Positions 1 through 7,254 are shown, counted from the stretch's first letter. The stretch: 16,418 bases of DNA from Planctomycetaceae bacterium UBA969 (GCA_002303765.1 DBCB01000342.1:1-16418), one strand, 5' to 3'. The notes: generated by a model from the letters alone, not told the origin. A program made the numbers and translations.

Positions 1-1251
1 GAATGCGCAGTCATCACACATTATCGATTAAAAGCGATTCCGGGCAAAGGTGTGGAAGTTGATCCAGATGCAAAGTTGGATGAAGAGTTAATTGTAAGGC
101 CCACTTCTGAAACCATCATTTGGCACACGTACAAGAATTGGATTCAGAGTTATCGTGATTTGCCTTTGCTGATTAATCAGTGGGCGAATGTGGTGCGTTG
201 GGAAATGCGCACAAGATTATTTTTACGAACTGCAGAATTCCTTTGGCAGGAAGGGCACACCGCCCATGCAACCGAAGCAGAAGCCGAGGAAGAAACCCAC
301 AAGATGCTCGAGGTTTATCGGAAATTTGCAGAGGAATGGATGGCAATGCCAGTTTTGACAGGTGCTAAAAGCGAAGGTCAGAAGTTTCCTGGCGCAGTTT
401 ATACGCTATGCATCGAAGCCATGATGCAGGATAGAAAAGCATTGCAGGCGGGGACGAGCCATTTCCTCGGCCAGAACTTTGCCAAGGCATTCAATGTGCA
501 ATTCCAAAGTAAAGAAGGCAAGCTTGAATACGCATGGGCCACGAGTTGGGGCGTTTCCACCCGCTTGATTGGCGGACTCATCATGACCCATAGCGATGAT
601 CAGGGATTAGTTGTGCCCCCAAGGTTGGCACCTATTCATGTGGTGATCTGCCCGATTGGGAAAAATCCTGAAGAGCAAAAAGCCACTGCAGAAGTGGCAG
701 ATAAACTTGCAGCAGATTTGGTTGCATTGCCTCGGGATGAATTTTATGGGTACGACACAATGACGGTAAAGGTGGATCGAGATTTTGAAAAGTCCCCAGG
801 CTTTAGATTTAATGAGTGGGAATTAAAGGGTGTTCCTGTAAGGGTTGAAATCGGGCCCAAGGATCTTGCATCGAATGCTTGCGTACTTGCTAGGCGGGAT
901 CAACCGGGCAAAGAAGGCAAATTGATGGGCGTGCCCCTTGCTGAAGCAGCTACTAGGATTGATGCCTTACTTCGCGAAATTCAGAATAAGTTATTCGAGA
1001 AGGCTAAGGCGTTTCGCGATGCCAACATGCATCAAATTGATTCGTATGAAGAATTTAAAAAGAAGATTGAAGCGCCCGGTGGTTTCTTCCTAGCGCATTG
1101 GGATGGCACCAAGGAAACGGAAGATAAGATTGCAGAAGAAACTAAAGCCACCATTAGATGCATTCCCTTTAACCTTGGTAAGGAAGAGGGCAAATGCATG
1201 GTTACGGGCAATCCCTCTAAGCAGAGGGTGGTGTTTGCGAAGTCTTATTAA
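1..1251 (+). CDS. proS: Prolyl-tRNA synthetase, archaeal/eukaryote-type (5' end outside the window)
   Basis: This enzyme charges tRNA-Pro with proline in the cytoplasm. The reading frame is open from base 1, so the GTG at 52 is internal: the residues before it (ECAVITHYRL) already fit the family. 416 residues are present, and about 70 N-terminal residues are probably missing compared with a usual 480-500. Visible marks are LIVRPTSETII, the class II motif 2 region (RWEMRTRLFLRTAEFLWQEG), TSHFLGQNF, and the motif 3 region with STRLIGGLIMTHSDDQGLV. No large editing insertion lies between motifs 2 and 3. The C-terminal part carries Cys residues (RCIPF, GKCMV) and ends in FAKSY, typical of the archaeal/eukaryotic-like (type 3) form rather than the E. 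coli form. The gene converges on the DUF1501 gene with 6 bases between stop codons and no clear terminator. The family call is very secure. Confidence 0.96.
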   Translation, partial: ECAVITHYRLKAIPGKGVEVDPDAKLDEELIVRPTSETIIWHTYKNWIQSYRDLPLLINQWANVVRWEMRTRLFLRTAEFLWQEGHTAHATEAEAEEETHKMLEVYRKFAEEWMAMPVLTGAKSEGQKFPGAVYTLCIEAMMQDRKALQAGTSHFLGQNFAKAFNVQFQSKEGKLEYAWATSWGVSTRLIGGLIMTHSDDQGLVVPPRLAPIHVVICPIGKNPEEQKATAEVADKLAADLVALPRDEFYGYDTMTVKVDRDFEKSPGFRFNEWELKGVPVRVEIGPKDLASNACVLARRDQPGKEGKLMGVPLAEAATRIDALLREIQNKLFEKAKAFRDANMHQIDSYEEFKKKIEAPGGFFLAHWDGTKETEDKIAEETKATIRCIPFNLGKEEGKCMVTGNPSKQRVVFAKSY

Positions 1252-1257
1252 TTAAAG

Positions 1258-2667
1258 TTAAAAGACACCTTTGATCGGCTCGCCTGCATGGCCATAAAAA
1301 ATGGGGCGGTTACCAGAGGTGTATAAGGGTTTGTTGCGATCGAGGCCGAGCTTTTCGTAAATGGTGGATGCATAATCTTCGGGAGTGTAACCCGATTCGA
1401 CCACATAGCCACCTTCTCGGTCAGTTTTCCCGATGATTTGCCCACCTGGAACACCCGCACCTGCGAAAGCGATAGAGTATGCGTGGGTCCAATGGTCGCG
1501 GCCCTTGGCTTTGTTAATTTTGGGTGTTCTGCCAAATTCACTGACAAAGCAAACCAGAGTTTCTTGAAGTAAACCGCGTTCATCCAAATCGGTGATGAGC
1601 GCAGAAAAAGCTTGATCTGTACTACCCATCATCACCCAATGGCCAATACCATATCGCCCAGCGCCCGCCCCGGTTGCGCCTGGTAGTTCGCAGGTTTCGT
1701 TGGTGTAGATATGATCATGGTGATCCCAGTTCAGGTTGCCACCACGGGGTGTTTCTTTGGTGAGTGGCCAGCGGGTATCTACGGTAACAAAGCGAACGCC
1801 TGCCTCGATAAGTTTTCTACCTACGAGGTAGCAAGCGCCACGATGGCCTTTGCCATAGGCCTCGCGAACTTTTTCGGGTTCGTTCTGAACATTGAAGGCC
1901 TGAGAAACTTTTGGGCTGGAAATCATATCGAATGCTTGGCCGAAGAAGCGATCCATTGCGGGGGCATCGGAAGATGCAGGTGATTTTTCGATACGGTCTT
2001 TGAGTTGCATTCTGGAAGAGAGCCGTTCGCCCTGGTTTTCGATGCGGGGAAGGAGGGAATCGATTTTCCAACTTGGATCGGAAAGATCTTTGCCACCTGT
2101 CTTAAACACTTTGGTTGAAGCGGGTAGAAACCCTACTCGAGTTTCTGCTGCTTGTTCGTGGTTGCCTGGCACCATGATATAGGGGGGCAGGTATTTGCAA
2201 CCGGTACCTAAAAGGTGTGAAACAATGGAGCCTATATCGGGCATGGATATCGCAGCATTTGCAGGATGAGATCCTGAAAGGGCATATTGGGTACCGTTGG
2301 GGTGGGCATCTGCGCCGCCCCGGGTGTGATGCATGGAGCGAACGACGGTAATTTTGTTGGCAATTTTTGCAGTCTTAGAGAGTAGTTCGGTGAACTGCAT
2401 GCCGGGCACATTGGTACTGACGGGTTTAAAGGGGCTTCGGTATTCGCTTATGGCTTCGGGTTTTGGATCCCAAGTATCCATGTGTGAAAGGCCACCTTGC
2501 TCATAAATCACAAGAACGTTTTTAGCTTTGACGTTTTTGCCTGCGGTTGCAGCAGCAGATAAGCATTGGGGAAAGGATAGACCTAAAATCCCGAGGCCGG
2601 AAGAACCTAAAAAGCTTCGTCTGCAAAGTAGATCGAGCTTTTGTTTAGAAAAACTTCTATCAGGCAT
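1258..2667 (-). CDS. DUF1501 domain protein, Tat-exported
   Basis: The protein has 469 residues from the ATG at 2667. A TTG at 2718 would add 17 residues, but the ATG places the Tat signal normally. The N-terminus has a twin-arginine signal (CRRSFLG at 15-21, then a hydrophobic stretch to about 33), so export to the periplasm is likely. DUF1501 hallmarks follow: GGLSHMDTWDPKP at 58-70, WDHHDHI at 314-320, EFGRTPKIN at 377-385 and GRDHW at 389-393. The family belongs to the alkaline-phosphatase/sulfatase-like superfamily, is greatly expanded in planctomycetes, and its substrate is unknown. It usually sits beside a DUF1549/DUF1553 partner. None is present here: upstream is a divergent, unrelated gene. 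No convincing ribosome-binding site precedes either start. The family call is firm and the role is unknown. Confidence 0.93.
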   Translation of the reverse strand: MPDRSFSKQKLDLLCRRSFLGSSGLGILGLSFPQCLSAAATAGKNVKAKNVLVIYEQGGLSHMDTWDPKPEAISEYRSPFKPVSTNVPGMQFTELLSKTAKIANKITVVRSMHHTRGGADAHPNGTQYALSGSHPANAAISMPDIGSIVSHLLGTGCKYLPPYIMVPGNHEQAAETRVGFLPASTKVFKTGGKDLSDPSWKIDSLLPRIENQGERLSSRMQLKDRIEKSPASSDAPAMDRFFGQAFDMISSPKVSQAFNVQNEPEKVREAYGKGHRGACYLVGRKLIEAGVRFVTVDTRWPLTKETPRGGNLNWDHHDHIYTNETCELPGATGAGAGRYGIGHWVMMGSTDQAFSALITDLDERGLLQETLVCFVSEFGRTPKINKAKGRDHWTHAYSIAFAGAGVPGGQIIGKTDREGGYVVESGYTPEDYASTIYEKLGLDRNKPLYTSGNRPIFYGHAGEPIKGVF

Positions 2668-2807
2668 TGGGGTCTTATTCCTTAAAATTTCTGGCGAGCC
2701 TGTTTCAAAACAAATCAAATAATCACAGGTAGGAAGAAATCAAATACTTAGTATAAGGTATTTTATCGGATTAAAAGCTGATTGCATACATTAAAAGGAA
2801 TGAAAAC

Positions 2808-2816
2808 TGGTGTAAT
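2808..2816 (+). promoter_or_regulatory. Candidate extended -10 promoter element
   Basis: TGG followed by TGTAAT (2811-2816) matches an extended -10 (TGn plus a 5/6 match to TATAAT). It lies in the 167-bp divergent gap between the DUF1501 gene and the secreted-protein gene. Transcription would begin near 2823, leaving a leader of only about 12 bases with GAGG at 2825-2828 before the ATG at 2835. There is no good -35 at normal spacing. The same gap holds a short near-palindrome, ATACT-T-AGTAT (2744-2754), which might be an operator. This is pattern matching only. Confidence 0.3.
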
Positions 2817-2834
2817 TTACGAACGAGGCCCGAA

Positions 2835-4151
2835 ATGAAAGAACGTCGAAATATGGACAGACGGTTGTTTATGGGAGCAGTTGGCGCCTTGATTCCAGCT
2901 TGGTCGCTAGGCCAACCTCCCAATTCTTCCCCCCGAACAAAACCGGTTCTACCGAGTATTAAAGGGCGTAAACCCCTAGCGGTGATTGGCTCTACTTATT
3001 ACCCACTTTCTCATTCGTACCATATTGCAGGCCGATTCCTGCATGGTTATTACCTTGATGGCCGATTTCATGTGCCCGAGCATTATATTCATTCTGTTTT
3101 TACGGATCAAAAACCTGAAAACGATGTTTCTGTGCCTTTGTCTAAGGAGTTTGGGTTTAAATTGGCGGCTAATGTGCGCGACGCCATGCTGGATAACAAG
3201 GGCGAACTGGCGGTCGATGGCGTGATGATCATCATCGAGCATGGAAAATACCCAGAAAATGAAAAGGGGCAGGTTTTATATCCCCGCTATGAAATGATGG
3301 AGCAGGTAGTAAAGGTTTTTAAAGAGGTTGGGAAGTCGGTTCCAGTTTTTAACGATAAGCACCTTTCGATTGAGTTTGATAAAGCGAAAAGAATGGTCGG
3401 ATGGTCGGAAGAGTTAAAATTTCCGTTCATGGCGGGGTCAAGTTTGCCCTTTGTATGGCGCACGCCTCAGCTGGAGTTACCTCTTGAAGCCCCAATTGAA
3501 GAGGGATTGTTGGCGGCTTATGGCAGAATTGAAATTTATGGGCTGCATTCTTTAGAAGCTTTGCAGACCATGATGGAGCGTAGAAAAGGTGGAGAGACGG
3601 GAGTGAAATCGGTGCAGTGCATTCGGGGGGATGCGGTTTGGAAAGCTGGCGATGAGGGGCGATGGAGTTGGAAGCTTTTGGATGCTGCGCTATCGCGAAG
3701 TGAAACTTTAAACCCTGGAGATATCCGCACCAATACTTCGACAGTGGCTTCGTTAACCATACCGCGGGTTGAGCCGATTGCCTTTTTGATTGAGTATTTG
3801 GATGGAACCAAAGGCACGGTGCTTTTGTTGAATGGACATATACAAGATTTCTGTTTCGCAGGGAAAATCAAGGGCCAAGAGAAGCCTGCTTCATGTTTGT
3901 TTCGATTACCCATACCGCCCGGCGCTAAGTTTTTTGATGCTCAAGTTCATAACCTCGAAAAGTTGTTTACTAAAAAAGAATCTCCCATCCCGATCAAGCG
4001 GACATTGCTTACTTCTGGTGTATTGGAAGCTGCAATAAATAGTAATTTTCAAAAAGGAAAAATGCTGACAACTAAACAACTGGAATTTGCATACACAGCT
4101 AAAGCCGATAGCGGATTTCTTCGTGGAAGAATCAGTGCTGAAATAGATTAA
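2835..4151 (+). CDS. Tat-type secreted protein of unknown function
   Basis: The protein has 438 residues. The start at 2835 is supported by GAGG (2825-2828) about 6 bases upstream; a second ATG at 2853 would still keep the signal. The N-terminus (DRRLFMGAVGALIPAWSLG, 8-26) is a twin-arginine signal, followed by a Pro/Ser-rich linker. The region from about 47 (PLAVIGSTYYPLSHSYHI) to about 180, with VDGVMIIIEHGKYP and GKSVPVFNDKHLSI, resembles the strand-helix layout of the Gfo/Idh/MocA Rossmann domain. However, the dinucleotide-binding GxGxxG is absent and the usual EKP is replaced by NDKH. The C-terminal half is alpha/beta and not recognised. I recall similar proteins in planctomycetes annotated only as hypothetical. 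Its divergent neighbour is also Tat-exported. The gene itself is secure; the Gfo/Idh likeness is an inference. Confidence 0.85.
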   Translation: MKERRNMDRRLFMGAVGALIPAWSLGQPPNSSPRTKPVLPSIKGRKPLAVIGSTYYPLSHSYHIAGRFLHGYYLDGRFHVPEHYIHSVFTDQKPENDVSVPLSKEFGFKLAANVRDAMLDNKGELAVDGVMIIIEHGKYPENEKGQVLYPRYEMMEQVVKVFKEVGKSVPVFNDKHLSIEFDKAKRMVGWSEELKFPFMAGSSLPFVWRTPQLELPLEAPIEEGLLAAYGRIEIYGLHSLEALQTMMERRKGGETGVKSVQCIRGDAVWKAGDEGRWSWKLLDAALSRSETLNPGDIRTNTSTVASLTIPRVEPIAFLIEYLDGTKGTVLLLNGHIQDFCFAGKIKGQEKPASCLFRLPIPPGAKFFDAQVHNLEKLFTKKESPIPIKRTLLTSGVLEAAINSNFQKGKMLTTKQLEFAYTAKADSGFLRGRISAEID

Positions 4152-4160
4152 GAATTTTTT

Positions 4161-4238
4161 ATGAGTTTTTAAAGATGTTCCGCCGAATGTAAATCCGACA
4201 TCGCCCAGTTGCCGAATAAACAAAGCAGCGGAACTCAT
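4161..4238 (+). other. Competing inverted repeats after the secreted-protein gene
   Basis: GTTCCGC (4177-4183) can pair with GCGGAAC (4228-4234), and ATGAGTT (4161-4167) can pair with AACTCAT (4232-4238). The two pairings share bases 4232-4234 and so exclude each other. A shorter GATGT/ACATC pairing is also possible inside. The element begins 10 bases after the stop codon. There is no T-run after the last arm, so it is not a standard intrinsic terminator. It may be a transcript-end or processing structure. Confidence 0.3.
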
Positions 4239-4594
4239 TTAATTTAAGACGGAATAAAAAGAATTGCAAGTAGTTTGAGTCATATAAAAGGGCAATATTT
4301 TCCATAAGCGTATGAATTAGGCAGAATAGGCCAAAAATAAACAAAATTTTTAAAAGATAAATGTTAACTGCAAGGTTTTAAATCACAACTCGTTTAATTC
4401 GGCCCCTTTGGGATTAAGTTTATAATGGGTACATTCAGAAAAAACGTTAAAGTATGGTTGATTCGTACAAAGCTCCCTGTTTGTTTATATTGTTCAGTTT
4501 AATAAACCTTTTCGGTTTGATAAATATTCATGAATTTATGACAATAGACAAAAGAGTAAGGTATTGTTTGCTCGGAAGGTTTTAGTTTAAAGAC

Positions 4595-4624
4595 TTGACC
4601 ACGAGAAATAAGATTTCGGATAGT
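4595..4624 (+). promoter_or_regulatory. Candidate sigma-70-like promoter for the operon
   Basis: TTGACC (4595-4600, 5/6 match to TTGACA) is followed after 18 bases by GATAGT (4619-4624, 4/6 match to TATAAT). A start near 4631 would give a leader of about 130 bases before the ATG at 4759. The -10 match is mediocre, and TATAAT at 4421 or TATGAT at 4704 are alternatives. No operator is recognised. Confidence 0.3.
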
Positions 4625-4758
4625 AGTTAGAAATGGGTGGGAGTTTTTTTAGTTTGCCCAAGAGATGGGGGCCAACTATAGTCATGTTAGAGTTAAAGTT
4701 GGGTATGATTACCTGACCGAGTGTGTTGATAAAAGTTTTTCTCAGGAATGGAAACAGG

Positions 4759-5232
4759 ATGCGTTTTAACCTGATTGACAAGATTATCGAAGTTCAACCA
4801 GGAGTTAGCCTTAAGGCGTTAAAAAACTTAACGCTCGGGGAAGAATACTTGGCAGACCATTTTCCAACCTTCCCGGTGATGCCTGGTGTTTTAATGCTGC
4901 AAACCTTGGTCGAAGCTGGGGCTTGGCTCCTTCGCATTAGTGAAGATTATGCCCATAGTGTTATCGTTCTTAGGGAAGCCAAAAACATCAAGTATGGTAA
5001 TTTCATGGAACCCGGTAAGCAGATGCTGATTACCGTGGAGCTGGTCGAAAAAACTGATGAATTAGCAGTATTTAAAGGTAAAGGCGAGATGGAAGGGCAA
5101 TCCACGGTATCTGCTAGGATTACTCTGGCTCGCTACAACCTGCGCGACAAGGATATTAGCTTTAAAGAAACCGATGAGAAGATGATTGCGCATTATAAAG
5201 AATTACATCGCTATCTAAGCATGAATTCTTGA
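4759..5232 (+). CDS. Hotdog-fold FabA/FabZ-like 3-hydroxyacyl-ACP dehydratase, catalytic acid replaced by Gln
   Basis: The protein has 157 residues from the ATG at 4759. The frame extends to a GTG at 4723, but the ATG matches the family start (MRFNLIDKII) and has AGGA at 4744-4747 upstream. It is a hotdog protein of the FabZ/FabA type, which removes water from 3-hydroxyacyl-ACP in the cytoplasm. The active-site helix reads DHFPTFPVMPGVLML, with the catalytic His at residue 34. The acidic partner normally lies 14 residues later (E. coli FabZ His54/Glu68, FabA His70/Asp84). Here that position is Gln48 (codon CAA, 4900-4902). The second hotdog protein of the cluster keeps Glu at the same number. 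It may therefore be weakly active or a non-catalytic partner in a heteromer. It is the first gene of the block, 61 bases before fabG. The fold is secure; the activity is open. Confidence 0.9.
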   Translation: MRFNLIDKIIEVQPGVSLKALKNLTLGEEYLADHFPTFPVMPGVLMLQTLVEAGAWLLRISEDYAHSVIVLREAKNIKYGNFMEPGKQMLITVELVEKTDELAVFKGKGEMEGQSTVSARITLARYNLRDKDISFKETDEKMIAHYKELHRYLSMNS

Positions 5233-5264
5233 TGATATGTCGATGATAACTGGGTTGGATGATA
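5231..5264 (+). repeat. Three GATGATA direct repeats in the spacer before fabG
   Basis: GATGATA occurs at 5231-5237, 5242-5248 and 5258-5264, and a variant AATGATA lies at 5285-5291 just before the start codon. The first copy overlaps the stop codon of the upstream gene. Spacing (11, 16 and about 27 bases) is irregular. They could be sites for a regulator or simply low-complexity spacer. The bases are certain; the meaning is not. Confidence 0.4.
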
Positions 5265-5293
5265 GGCTCTAACTTACGATTAGGAATGATAGG

Positions 5294-6052
5294 ATGATTT
5301 TTAAAGACAAGGTAGCCATCGTTACTGGCGGAAGCAGGGGAATAGGTAAAGCTATTGCAATGGGTTTAGCCCTTCAGGGCGCCAAGGTTGCGATCATCTA
5401 TAAGGGAAGTAAAGAAGCTGCAGACGGCTTAGTTGCAGAAATTGTGTCGAAAGGCGGTAACGCAATAGCGATACAAGCTGATGTTGCGGAATATGCCCGC
5501 ACCAAAGAAGTGGTAGAAGAAGTTGAGAAGACTTTGGGTGGCGTAGATATTCTGGTGAACAACGCAGGCATGATTCATGATGATTTGTTTGTTAGGCTAG
5601 AGCCTGATCAGTGGAGCAAAGTGATCCAGACGAATTTGGGTGGCACTTTTAACTTCTGCCATGCAATTGCTTTTTCCATGATGCGTAAGCGATCTGGAAG
5701 GATCATAAATATATCGAGCGTTGCAGCAGATTATGTGAACCCTGGGCAGACAAATTACGCCTCTAGTAAGGGTGCGGTAAATTCCTTCACTAAATCACTT
5801 GCGGTTGAACTTGCATCACGAGGTGTTACAGTTAATGCAGTAGCGCCTGGGTTTATTGAAACGGATATGAGCGCTGCGGTACGAAACAAAGCTGGGGATA
5901 TGATCAAAAAATTTATTCCCATGAAGCGGTATGGCCAACCCGAGGACATTGCGAAGGTTGTGCTATTCTTGGCAAGCCCTGATGCGAGTTATATTACTGG
6001 ACAAGTGATCACTGTTGATGGTGGTTTAAGTTTGGGAGCGGCGTCAGGTTGA
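5294..6052 (+). CDS. fabG: 3-oxoacyl-ACP reductase (FabG-type short-chain dehydrogenase)
   Basis: The protein has 252 residues, the usual length for FabG. It reduces 3-oxoacyl-ACP to 3-hydroxyacyl-ACP with NADPH in the cytoplasm. Visible features are the nucleotide-binding TGGSRGIG (11-18), NNAG (89-92) and the catalytic tetrad Asn114, Ser142, Tyr155, Lys159 (YASSK). The late PGFIETDM segment and the C-terminal ITGQVITVDGG are also present. All key residues are intact. The start at 5294 is preceded by AGGA (5282-5285) at normal distance. It follows the first hotdog gene by 61 bases and precedes the acyl carrier protein gene by 206 bases. Its place between the dehydratase-like and carrier genes makes it the reductase of this pathway. 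The exact substrate cannot be read, since SDR enzymes vary widely, but the gene context supports an ACP-bound ketone. Confidence 0.94.
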   Translation: MIFKDKVAIVTGGSRGIGKAIAMGLALQGAKVAIIYKGSKEAADGLVAEIVSKGGNAIAIQADVAEYARTKEVVEEVEKTLGGVDILVNNAGMIHDDLFVRLEPDQWSKVIQTNLGGTFNFCHAIAFSMMRKRSGRIINISSVAADYVNPGQTNYASSKGAVNSFTKSLAVELASRGVTVNAVAPGFIETDMSAAVRNKAGDMIKKFIPMKRYGQPEDIAKVVLFLASPDASYITGQVITVDGGLSLGAASG

Positions 6053-6084
6053 TGTTTATTTCAAGGTTTAAGGTGAGTTTTCAG

Positions 6085-6090
6085 TATAAT
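6085..6090 (+). promoter_or_regulatory. TATAAT box, possible internal promoter before the carrier protein gene
   Basis: A perfect TATAAT lies in the 206-bp gap between fabG and the acyl carrier protein gene, the widest gap inside the operon. No good -35 stands 16-18 bases upstream; TTCAAG at 6060-6065 is 19 bases away. Carrier proteins are often needed in excess, so a separate promoter would make sense, but the evidence is only one box. Confidence 0.25.
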
Positions 6091-6258
6091 TTAGGAATGG
6101 ATAAGCCAAGGATGGTAATGCGTTTGTTTTATGATGGTATGGGCAAGGTGGTATTTTCTGAGAACTAGGCTCGCTTAAATTTTAAGTTGAGGTTATTTGA
6201 TCAAAGGAAGTATCAGTTTGCATTATGTTTCTTCGAGTTTTTTGGAGATTTAAAGGCT

Positions 6259-6657
6259 ATGGCTACTAAAGAAGAGATTTACGCGAAGGTTTCTGCAACC
6301 CTTATCGAAGCTTTGAATGTTGAAGAAGATGAAGTGAAACCCACTTCAACTCTTCAAGGCGACTTGGGAGCAGAATCGATTGACTATTTGGATATAGTAT
6401 TCCGATTGGAAAGGGAATTTGGAATTAAGATTCCCCGCAATGAGCTTTTCCCTGAAGCAGTTTTACAGGGCGATCCAGATATCGTGCAAAATGGCAAAGT
6501 TACCCCCAAGGGTATCGAAGAGCTGAAGGAAAAGATGCCTTTCGCTGACCTGACAGAATTTGCAAAGAATCCTGAAGTGAACAATTTCAGCGACCTTTTC
6601 ACCGTTGCTCTTATTGCCCGTTATATTGAAGGCAAGTTGGCTGCGGGCAAGAATTAA
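6259..6657 (+). CDS. Elongated acyl carrier protein
   Basis: The protein has 132 residues from the ATG at 6259. The open frame reaches back to 6187, but the upstream part does not look like carrier protein; GGAG at 6244-6247 supports the chosen start. It is a cytoplasmic carrier that holds the growing chain as a thioester on a 4'-phosphopantetheine arm. The attachment serine is Ser40, in GDLGAESIDYLDIVFRLE, followed by the recognition helix and FGIKIP (55-59). An ordinary ACP then needs about 20 more residues. Here there are about 70, including VTPKGIEELKEKMPFADL (81-98) and a last segment, FSDLFTVALIARYIEGKL. The latter looks like the normal final helix, so about 50 residues seem inserted between helices II and IV. 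I recall similar long carriers in other planctomycetes. It probably serves both ketosynthases and both hotdog proteins. It needs a phosphopantetheinyl transferase, and none lies in the window. Confidence 0.92.
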   Translation: MATKEEIYAKVSATLIEALNVEEDEVKPTSTLQGDLGAESIDYLDIVFRLEREFGIKIPRNELFPEAVLQGDPDIVQNGKVTPKGIEELKEKMPFADLTEFAKNPEVNNFSDLFTVALIARYIEGKLAAGKN

Positions 6658-6660
6658 TAT

Positions 6661-6693
6661 TTGACAATAAGTCCGGCCAAGAGGGTACTTATT
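6661..6693 (+). promoter_or_regulatory. TTGACA box overlapping an inverted repeat, downstream of the carrier protein gene
   Basis: A perfect TTGACA (6661-6666) starts 4 bases after the carrier protein stop. AATAAGT (6666-6672) can pair with ACTTATT (6687-6693) across a 14-base loop. No good -10 lies at the right spacing (GGTACT at 6684-6689 matches 3/6), and no clear T-run follows the stem. It could be a weak promoter for the second hotdog gene or a transcript-processing hairpin. Confidence 0.22.
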
Positions 6694-6756
6694 TCGGTTA
6701 AATCCGAGATATCCGTTTTGATTTTGGCCTGACTGCATGGCAAGGTTAGTTGATCT

Positions 6757-7251
6757 ATGAGATGGATCTGGATTGATAGGTTTTTGGAATTCGAAAGTGG
6801 TAAGTCCGCAAAGGCTGTGAAGAATCTCAGCACTGCGGAAGACCACTTTAGGGATCATTTCCCAGGTTACCCTGTGATGCCCGCTACCCTAATTATTGAG
6901 GGTTTGGCACAAACAGGTGGAATTCTGGTGGGTGAGGCCAACCAATTTCGCGAGAAAGTGGTACTTGCAAAAATTGCCAAAACTCGTTTTGAACGAGAAA
7001 TGTTTGCTGGTGAACAGCTCATTTACCAGGTCGAGATTCTCATGATGAGGCCGGAAGCCGCTTCCGTTTTGGGTAAGGTTTTCGTGGATGGAGTTCAGAC
7101 TGCCGAGGCAGAAATTTTCTTTGCCCACCTCGATCAGGCTCGCTCCAAACAGATGTTTGGTGATCATAATTTTGTTTTTTCAGGAGAGCTCAAGTATCTT
7201 CTGGGATTAGCAAAAGTTGCTTCTCAGACTGGCAAGGATAGCCCTGGCTAA
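6757..7251 (+). CDS. FabZ-like 3-hydroxyacyl-ACP dehydratase with intact catalytic pair
   Basis: This hotdog protein has 164 residues. It probably dehydrates 3-hydroxyacyl-ACP to the trans-2-enoyl form. The active-site segment DHFPGYPVMPATLIIEGLAQ has the catalytic His34 and Glu48, 14 residues apart as in FabZ. The Gly after MP in typical FabZ (MPGV) is Ala here. Numbering and the first 40 residues line up with the other hotdog protein of the cluster (same His34), so the two are paralogues. A C-terminal tail of about 35 residues (SKQMFGDHNFVFSGELKY and beyond) exceeds a minimal FabZ. The start at 6757 has AAGG at 6742-6745. It lies 99 bases after the carrier protein gene. It is likely the catalytic half of a dehydratase pair or the only working dehydratase here. 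Confidence 0.92.
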   Translation: MRWIWIDRFLEFESGKSAKAVKNLSTAEDHFRDHFPGYPVMPATLIIEGLAQTGGILVGEANQFREKVVLAKIAKTRFEREMFAGEQLIYQVEILMMRPEAASVLGKVFVDGVQTAEAEIFFAHLDQARSKQMFGDHNFVFSGELKYLLGLAKVASQTGKDSPG

Positions 7252-7254
7252 AAA

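Larger units (their letters stand above)
4152..4758. other. Long AT-rich intergenic region before the lipid/polyketide operon
   Basis: No convincing gene is seen on either strand. The short open frames here on the minus strand lack ribosome-binding sites and family features. The stretch probably contains the 3' end of the secreted-protein transcript, which includes the inverted repeats at 4161-4238, and the promoter of the following operon. Candidate -10 boxes are TATAAT at 4421-4426, the pair at 4595-4624, and TATGAT at 4704-4709. A 10-bp palindrome (ATTCATGAAT) lies in the 4520s-4530s, and a small AAACC/GGTTT hairpin lies just before it. None is strong alone. Confidence 0.6.

Noticed and set aside
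1711..1983. Plus-strand open frame of 90 codons inside the DUF1501 gene
   Set aside because: It is antisense to a clearly conserved protein-coding gene and its translation has no family features.
4159..4344. Minus-strand open frame of about 60 codons in the long intergenic region
   Set aside because: Low-complexity, AT-driven translation with no ribosome-binding site or family resemblance. It overlaps the inverted repeats.
6097..6168. A 23-codon open frame starting ATG GAT AAG in the gap before the carrier protein gene
   Set aside because: It has a passable upstream AGGA, but no recognisable features and a length common by chance. Nothing supports translation.
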